Positions 8,187-11,970 of a stretch of DNA of 11,970 nt are shown here, one piece after another (within the stretch, counting starts at the first letter, position 1; every line of letters begins with the position of its first letter). The notes under the pieces were generated by a model that did no database searches, was not told the origin of the DNA, and saw nothing but the letters and a program-made list of their open reading frames with translations. The position numbers and the translations under genes were made by a program. The stretch spans positions 1-11,970 of the forward strand of contig MNQS01000216.1 of NCBI GenBank assembly GCA_001915545.1. The letters run 5' to 3'. Origin of the DNA: Bacteroides sp. 43_108 (lineage in GTDB: Bacteria; Bacteroidota; Bacteroidia; Bacteroidales; Bacteroidaceae).

Positions 8187-8747
8187 TTAATGCAAATAGA
8201 AAAAAAGTAAGGATACCGGCAGATAATCCTTCAATGCAAGACGTAACGTCCTGGTAGCTTTCGATATATGAAATTCCACTCCCTTAGTTGTAATATCCAA
8301 TAGTTCTGCTATTTCTTTATGGGATTTATTTTCATTACGACTCATCACAAAGATTTTCCGAGTCTGTTCGGGCAAAGCATCCAGTGTCCTATCAACAATC
8401 TCCTGTATTTCCTTTGTAAAAACCTCATAGGGCTCGAAATCTTCCAAAGTCATGATTCTGCCCGACAATTCCCATGCATAGATTCGGGCTATTTCGTCAG
8501 AAGCATCCTGATAAACTTGTTGATGGCGCAAATAGTCAATACACTTATGCTTTATCGTGGTCAAGACATAAGCCGGAATATTAGTATCAGCAGACAAACG
8601 ATCTTTGTTCTCCCAATAGTACATCATTGATTCCACAACAAAATCTTCGGCAACAGCTTCATCATGCACATAAGTACAGGCAAAGTGGACAAAACGTTGC
8701 TGGTAGTCTATAAAGAATTTATTAAATGCATTCAAATCAATGCTCAT
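8187..8747 (-). CDS. ECF-type RNA polymerase sigma factor
   Basis: A 186-residue sigma-70 family protein of the short ECF group. Region 2 covers about residues 11-75 (YQQRFVHFACTYVHDEAVAEDFVVE, then AYVLTTIKHKCIDYLRHQ), which binds core polymerase and the -10 region. Region 4 covers about 112-172, with DALPEQTRKIFVMSRNENKSHKEIAELLDITTKGVEFHISKAT forming the helix-turn-helix that reads the -35 region. Regions 1.1 and 3 are absent, as expected. It is the first gene of the minus-strand cluster, just upstream of the anti-sigma factor, and should direct transcription of the susC-susD-enzyme genes when released. Length and architecture are normal for the Bacteroidetes PUL sigma family. The preceding promoter at 8788-8817 looks like a primary-sigma promoter, so basal expression need not depend on the factor itself. 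Confidence 0.95.
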   Translation of the reverse strand: MSIDLNAFNKFFIDYQQRFVHFACTYVHDEAVAEDFVVESMMYYWENKDRLSADTNIPAYVLTTIKHKCIDYLRHQQVYQDASDEIARIYAWELSGRIMTLEDFEPYEVFTKEIQEIVDRTLDALPEQTRKIFVMSRNENKSHKEIAELLDITTKGVEFHISKATRTLRLALKDYLPVSLLFFYLH

Positions 8748-8787
8748 TGCCTATCAAACCGTATTAAATAAAAGGAGAATAATGGTA

Positions 8788-8817
8788 CAAATATACACTT
8801 TTACTTTTAAAAGCAAA
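8788..8817 (-). promoter_or_regulatory. Promoter of the sigma/anti-sigma operon
   Basis: On the minus strand, TTTG (8817-8814) is followed after 18 bases by TATATTTG (8795-8788). This matches the Bacteroides primary-sigma promoter (TTTG, 19-21 bases, TAnnTTTG), with the spacer one base short. Transcription would begin near 8781, giving a leader of about 35 bases before the start codon at 8747. Confidence 0.65.
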
Positions 8818-8840
8818 TGAAAGCTACCTCAAATTTTATG

Positions 8841-8888
8841 CCTCCAACAACGATAGTAATCCACCAAACAAAGAAAATATTCCTCCAA
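8841..8888. repeat. Three phased CCWCCAA direct repeats
   Basis: CCTCCAA at 8841, CCACCAA at 8861 and CCTCCAA at 8882 are spaced 20 and 21 bases apart, about two helical turns. They lie between the two divergent promoters and end three bases before the candidate -33 box of the helicase gene. This spacing would suit binding sites on one face of the DNA, but the strand is generally rich in C and A, so chance is possible. Confidence 0.3.
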
Positions 8889-8890
8889 AG

Positions 8891-8922
8891 TTTCCCCGCC
8901 TTAAATAAAAGCAGTAACTTTA
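8891..8922 (+). promoter_or_regulatory. Candidate promoter of the helicase gene
   Basis: TTTC (8891-8894), a 20-base spacer, then TAACTTTA (8915-8922). Each box differs from the Bacteroides consensus (TTTG / TAnnTTTG) only in its last base, and the spacing is ideal. Transcription would start about 20 bases before the ATG at 8951. A weak purine stretch, TAGGAAATA, precedes the start codon. Confidence 0.45.
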
Positions 8923-8950
8923 TCCAATAATATACTAACATTAGGAAATA

Positions 8951-11158
8951 ATGAACAACCCAGAACTACAGCGTGCCTGGCAAATAATAGAGAATACTGG
9001 CACCCATCTCTTCCTCACCGGAAAAGCAGGAACCGGAAAAACAACCTTCCTACACAATCTGAAGAAAGAATCTCCCAAACGCACAGTCATAGTCGCCCCC
9101 ACCGGAATAGCTGCCATCAATGCGGGAGGCGTTACCATCCACTCCTTTTTCCAACTGCCATTTGCACCTTTCATCCCCGATACCACGTTCAATACCGAAC
9201 AAAAACATTTCCGGTTCAGCAAAGAAAAAATTAACATCATCCGAAGCATGGATCTGCTGATCATTGATGAAATAAGTATGGTGAGGGCAGATCTGCTGGA
9301 TGCCATCGACTCCGTACTCCGCCGGTATCGGGACCGATACAAACCCTTTGGAGGCGTACAATTGCTGATGATTGGTGACCTGCAACAGCTTGCCCCCGTA
9401 GTGAAAGAAACGGAATGGAATATGCTGAGTCACTATTATGATACCTCCTATTTCTTCGGAAGCCGCGCCTTGAAAGAAACCACCTACGCCACCATCGAAC
9501 TGAAACAAGTCTACCGCCAGAACGACCCCTATTTCCTTTCCTTGCTGAACAAAGTCCGGGAGAATAAAGCCGACGAACAGACACTCGCAGAATTGAACCA
9601 AAGATATATTCCCAATTTCCATCCTGTCAAAGAAAAAGGATATATCCAACTCACCACTCACAATTACCAAGCACAACAGATTAATGATCACGAGCTTTCA
9701 CTCATCAAAGAACCGGTTTTCAGTTACAAGGCAGAAGTCACCGGAATTTTTCCTGAATATTCTTATCCTACAGATGAAACATTGATGCTGAAAAAAGGAG
9801 CGCAAATCATGTTCGTCAAAAATGACCCTTCCCCGGAAAAACGTTATTACAATGGTATGATTGGCGAAATCACTTCTATAGATGAGGATGGATTTACCGT
9901 CCGCACCAAAGAAAAGAATGAAAAAATCATTGTCCAACCCGAGGAATGGACAAACAGCAAATATGTGCTAAATGAAGAAACAAAGGAAATAACCGAGGAA
10001 CAAGAAGGAGTCTTCAAGCAATACCCTGTAAAACTGGCATGGGGCATCACTATTCATAAAAGCCAAGGACTGACTTTTGAACACGCCATTATTGACGCCC
10101 GCTCCGCTTTCGCCCACGGACAGGCATACGTTGCCCTGAGCCGATGCAAAACATTGGAAGGGATGGTTCTCAGTTCCCCACTTTCCGTCAACGCCATTAT
10201 CAACGATACAATAATCGATGACTATAATCAGTATATAGAAACACATACCCCCAATGAAGAATTACTCCATGCCATGCAACAAACTTATTTTCTCAATCTC
10301 GTTAGCGAGCTATTCGATTTCTCACCGATAGCCCGTTCATTCAATGAGCAAGCCCGACTGATTGACGAACATTTCTACAAGCTCTTCCCTCAGTTACTGG
10401 CAGAATATAAAAAGCAGATACAAATATTTACTACTGAGATAGTGGATGTATCCTATCGTTTTCACAAACAATATGAACGTCTGGTAACACAATCTACTGA
10501 TTATAATACGAATAACGACCTACAAATACGCATCATAAAAGGAGCCGCCTATTTTGAACAAAAACTACGCCCTTTCCATAAACTGGCTGAAGCGACCAAT
10601 CTTCCCACGGACAATAAAGAACTAAGAAAGAAAACGAACAACACCTTGGAAGAGTTCTTAAACACTTTGACACAGAAACTTTCCTTGCTACAATATGTAG
10701 AAGATAATGGTTTTCACGCCAGTGACTATCTACGTAAAAAAGCGTATATCCTTTTAAGCGAAACCGATAATAAAAACTCCTCAGGTACAACGGCACACGA
10801 CAGAAAAGAGCGCACCCCCAGAGAACGCGTATCCAGAGAACGGAAGAGAATTGAAGTTCCCAACGACATACTCCATCCAGAACTTTATCGGAAAATCACC
10901 GAATGGCGTGGAACTAAAGCAAAAGAAACCGGTATGCCGGCCTATGTCATTATCCAGCAAAAAGCTCTGTTGGGAATGGTCAATCTATTGCCTAATGATG
11001 CAGAATCATTGGAAGCTGTCCCTTATTTCGGACGTAAGGGGGTAGAGAATTATGGTTTGGAACTTCTGGGAATTATCCGGAATTATATGAAAGAACAAAA
11101 TCTGCAACGCCCTGAAATAAGAACCGTATTTGTTCCCCGGGAAAATAAAAAAAAATAA
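8951..11158 (+). CDS. PIF1/RecD2-like SF1 DNA helicase with HRDC domain, C-terminus cut by a frame break
   Basis: A 735-residue ATP-dependent DNA helicase, probably acting in replication or repair. Motifs in order are Walker A GKAGTGKTT (24-32, Lys30), motif Ia APTGIAA (49-55), Walker B DEIS (106-109), motif III GDLQQLAPV (142-150), motif IV-like VYRQ (187-190), motif V ITIHKSQG (366-373) and motif VI VALSR (394-398) with its Arg finger. This set and spacing match the PIF1-like branch of SF1B. Residues about 401-640 are a poorly conserved linker. Residues about 641-716 are an HRDC domain (HPELYRKITEWR, LPNDAESLEAVPYFG), which binds nucleic acid. The frame ends at TAA directly after nine A residues (11147-11155). 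A HTH_40-like domain then follows in the +1 frame, so this product probably lacks a C-terminal domain its relatives keep in one chain. It is divergent from the PUL and probably unrelated to it. Confidence 0.9.
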   Translation: MNNPELQRAWQIIENTGTHLFLTGKAGTGKTTFLHNLKKESPKRTVIVAPTGIAAINAGGVTIHSFFQLPFAPFIPDTTFNTEQKHFRFSKEKINIIRSMDLLIIDEISMVRADLLDAIDSVLRRYRDRYKPFGGVQLLMIGDLQQLAPVVKETEWNMLSHYYDTSYFFGSRALKETTYATIELKQVYRQNDPYFLSLLNKVRENKADEQTLAELNQRYIPNFHPVKEKGYIQLTTHNYQAQQINDHELSLIKEPVFSYKAEVTGIFPEYSYPTDETLMLKKGAQIMFVKNDPSPEKRYYNGMIGEITSIDEDGFTVRTKEKNEKIIVQPEEWTNSKYVLNEETKEITEEQEGVFKQYPVKLAWGITIHKSQGLTFEHAIIDARSAFAHGQAYVALSRCKTLEGMVLSSPLSVNAIINDTIIDDYNQYIETHTPNEELLHAMQQTYFLNLVSELFDFSPIARSFNEQARLIDEHFYKLFPQLLAEYKKQIQIFTTEIVDVSYRFHKQYERLVTQSTDYNTNNDLQIRIIKGAAYFEQKLRPFHKLAEATNLPTDNKELRKKTNNTLEEFLNTLTQKLSLLQYVEDNGFHASDYLRKKAYILLSETDNKNSSGTTAHDRKERTPRERVSRERKRIEVPNDILHPELYRKITEWRGTKAKETGMPAYVIIQQKALLGMVNLLPNDAESLEAVPYFGRKGVENYGLELLGIIRNYMKEQNLQRPEIRTVFVPRENKKK

Positions 11159-11465
11159 AGAAGACACCAAAAAGGTCAGTTTCAGATTATTTAAAGAAGG
11201 GATGAAGGTAAAGGAAATCGCTGAATTCCGGGAATTGACTACCGGTACCATCAGCAACCACCTTTTACACTATGTCCGGACCGGAGATATCAAACTACAA
11301 GAATTAGTCGACCAAGAAAAAATAAATTATATTACAGCTCATCTCCAGAAATTCTCCTCTCTGCCACAAGGAGTGAAGGAAATAAAAGAAAAGTTAGGCG
11401 AATATACTTCTTACGATGAAATACGTTTTGTCTTTGAAGCATATAAAAAACATATACCGGCATAA
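11130..11465 (+). CDS. HTH_40-like winged-helix domain, probable detached C-terminus of the helicase
   Basis: A 111-residue open frame in the +1 frame relative to the helicase, overlapping its last 29 bases. From about residue 16 it has SFRLFKEGMKVKEIAEFRELTTGTISNHLLHYVRTGDI, the HTH_40 type of domain found at the C-terminus of RecQ-like and related helicases after HRDC. The later QEKINYITAHL and TSYDEIRFVFEAY segments also fit this family. Removing one A from the A9 tract at 11147-11155 would join it directly to the helicase as a protein of about 845 residues. The first ATG (11130) lies inside helicase coding sequence and has no clear ribosome-binding site, so independent translation is uncertain. 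The best reading is a split gene: real frameshift, slippage-dependent fusion, or sequencing error. Confidence 0.75.
   Translation: MFPGKIKKNKEDTKKVSFRLFKEGMKVKEIAEFRELTTGTISNHLLHYVRTGDIKLQELVDQEKINYITAHLQKFSSLPQGVKEIKEKLGEYTSYDEIRFVFEAYKKHIPA
11147..11155 (+). other. A9 homopolymer at the helicase/HTH frame junction
   Basis: Nine consecutive A residues end the helicase frame as AAA AAA AAA TAA. Eight or eleven A residues would keep the helicase and HTH domain in one frame. Runs of this length are known sites of polymerase slippage and of indel mutation. Confidence 0.8.
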
Positions 11466-11490
11466 ATTTCACTCATATTGAAGTTGCAAA

Positions 11491-11549
11491 AAGTAAGTGC
11501 ACTTCATGAAACAAGTAAGTATACTTAAAATGACGAAGTAAGTACACTT
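11491..11549. repeat. Three tandem copies of a palindromic 14-mer
   Basis: The unit AAGTAAGTRYACTT occurs at 11491-11504, 11513-11526 and 11536-11549, with starts 22 and 23 bases apart. Each unit has the near-palindromic core AAGTRYACTT, perfect in the first two copies. The array begins 25 bases after the stop of the HTH frame. It may be a protein-binding array or part of a terminator; no iteron-linked replication gene is nearby. Confidence 0.7.
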
Positions 11550-11557
11550 ACTTGTTT
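11509..11557 (+). terminator. Long stem-loop, possible terminator of the helicase unit
   Basis: Left arm 11509-11526 and right arm 11540-11557 are complementary at 17 of 18 positions with a 13-base loop. The right arm runs into TTGTTTTGC, a modest T-rich tail. It is placed 43 bases after the HTH stop codon, where a terminator would be expected. The arms are built from the second and third copies of the 14-mer repeat. Confidence 0.5.
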
Positions 11558-11725
11558 TGCTACATAAAAGTGACTATCCGGATGAGAAAGATGATAAGGA
11601 GATTTGTGAATAGATGAAATAATAGTGAATGGTTAACAAGAAAAAGGAGGGGAAAGGAAGAGTCTTTCATAAACCGATTAGGAAAAATGATCCTTGAAAC
11701 TGATATTTAACATCTTTATCTCATT

Positions 11726-11798
11726 GAATCATGTTATTTGTTTTTTTGAGCAATATGCGATATTCCATTTATAAGGAACGTACAAAATAACATGCATT
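11726..11798. repeat. Nested inverted repeat in the non-coding right end
   Basis: CATGTTATTT (11730-11739) is the exact complement of AAATAACATG (11785-11794). Allowing one bulged C, the match extends through GAAT (11726-11729) and ATTC (11795-11798 plus the neighbouring base). The interior contains a T7 run and a smaller hairpin, AATAT-GCG-ATATT (11752-11764). The function is unknown. Confidence 0.4.
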
Positions 11799-11899
11799 CT
11801 CTCTTAAAATCGCCACCATGAGTGTTTCATAGCCTGTAATTTATTAAGAATAACAAAAAAAAATAAAAGAAAAGATAGCGTTATATTCTTATAAAATAA

Positions 11900-11907
11900 T
11901 ACATTTG
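11900..11907 (+). promoter_or_regulatory. Bacteroides -7 element for a gene beyond the right edge
   Basis: TACATTTG matches TAnnTTTG exactly and sits in the AT-rich context usual for Bacteroides promoters. No clear -33 TTTG is seen at 19-21 bases. Transcription would start near 11914, giving a leader of at least 55 bases within the window. Confidence 0.5.
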
Positions 11908-11970
11908 CAGCAACTGAAATAGAAAGGGAATAAGATCCCTAAACCAAACTATTTACTAATTTAACCTTAT

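Larger units (their letters stand above)
11560..11970. other. Non-coding right end, no supported gene
   Basis: No convincing protein-coding frame or RNA gene was found here. The stretch is AT-rich. It holds an inverted repeat at 11726-11798, a -7 promoter element at 11900-11907, and a short hairpin at 11925-11940 (AGGGA/TCCCT, 6-base loop). It most likely ends in the leader of a plus-strand gene beyond the window. Confidence 0.5.

Noticed and set aside
8152..8188. GGGAA/TTCCC hairpin and the T8/A8 run between the sigma and anti-sigma genes, considered as a terminator
   Set aside because: On the minus strand the A run comes before the hairpin and no U run follows it. The two genes are expected to be co-transcribed.
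9050..9691. Minus-strand open frames inside the helicase gene (8941-9342, 9050-9691, 9261-9584 and others)
   Set aside because: They lie opposite conserved helicase motifs and show no recognisable protein features.
11491..11549. Tandem 14-mers considered as a CRISPR array or replication iterons
   Set aside because: The spacers are only 8-9 bases and the repeats are too short for CRISPR. No replication initiator or cas gene is present.
11726..11798. Inverted repeat considered as an invertible (phase-variable) promoter segment
   Set aside because: The enclosed segment is only about 45 bases, contains no TAnnTTTG promoter element, and no recombinase gene is nearby.

Overview
The window looks like Bacteroides or a close Bacteroidales relative. 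It is AT-rich and carries a SusC/SusD pair, a Bacteroidetes-type ECF sigma factor with a FecR/DUF4974 anti-sigma factor, and several matches to the Bacteroides -7 promoter element (TAnnTTTG). No rRNA, tRNA, CRISPR array, integrase or transposase was seen.

Positions 1-8747 (all minus strand) form one polysaccharide utilisation locus. In transcription order it holds an ECF sigma factor (8187-8747), a membrane anti-sigma factor (7169-8113), a SusC-like TonB-dependent transducer with an N-terminal STN signalling domain (3740-7018), a SusD-like lipoprotein (1985-3727), a secreted GH30 glycoside hydrolase (371-1879) and the first 59 codons of a probable GH43 glycoside hydrolase (1-177, cut by the window edge). 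The likely logic is trans-envelope signalling. Glycan bound by SusC/SusD signals through the STN domain to the periplasmic part of the anti-sigma factor, which frees the sigma factor to transcribe the uptake and degradation genes. The substrate cannot be read with certainty. GH30 plus GH43 suggests a beta-linked glucan or a xylose/arabinose/galactose-containing glycan. No separate surface glycan-binding protein is visible between SusD and GH30. Stem-loops lie in the anti-sigma/susC, susD/GH30 and GH30/GH43 gaps, and may set different expression levels along the cluster.

Positions 8748-8950 are a divergent intergenic region with a good promoter for the sigma operon, a weaker one for the opposite gene, and three phased CCWCCAA repeats.

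Positions 8951-11465 (plus strand) hold a PIF1/RecD2-like SF1 helicase with a C-terminal HRDC domain. Its reading frame stops inside a run of nine A residues. A HTH_40-like winged-helix domain continues in the +1 frame, overlapping by 29 bases. The two frames very probably descend from one helicase-HRDC-HTH gene, now split by a one-base change or joined by slippage at the A tract.

Positions 11466-11970 have no supported gene. They contain three tandem copies of a palindromic 14-mer forming a long inverted repeat (a possible terminator or binding array), a second nested inverted repeat, and a -7 promoter element near the right edge that probably serves a gene beyond the window. The cluster is mostly a recognisable PUL type. 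The least ordinary signals are the A9 frame break in the helicase and the palindromic array behind it.
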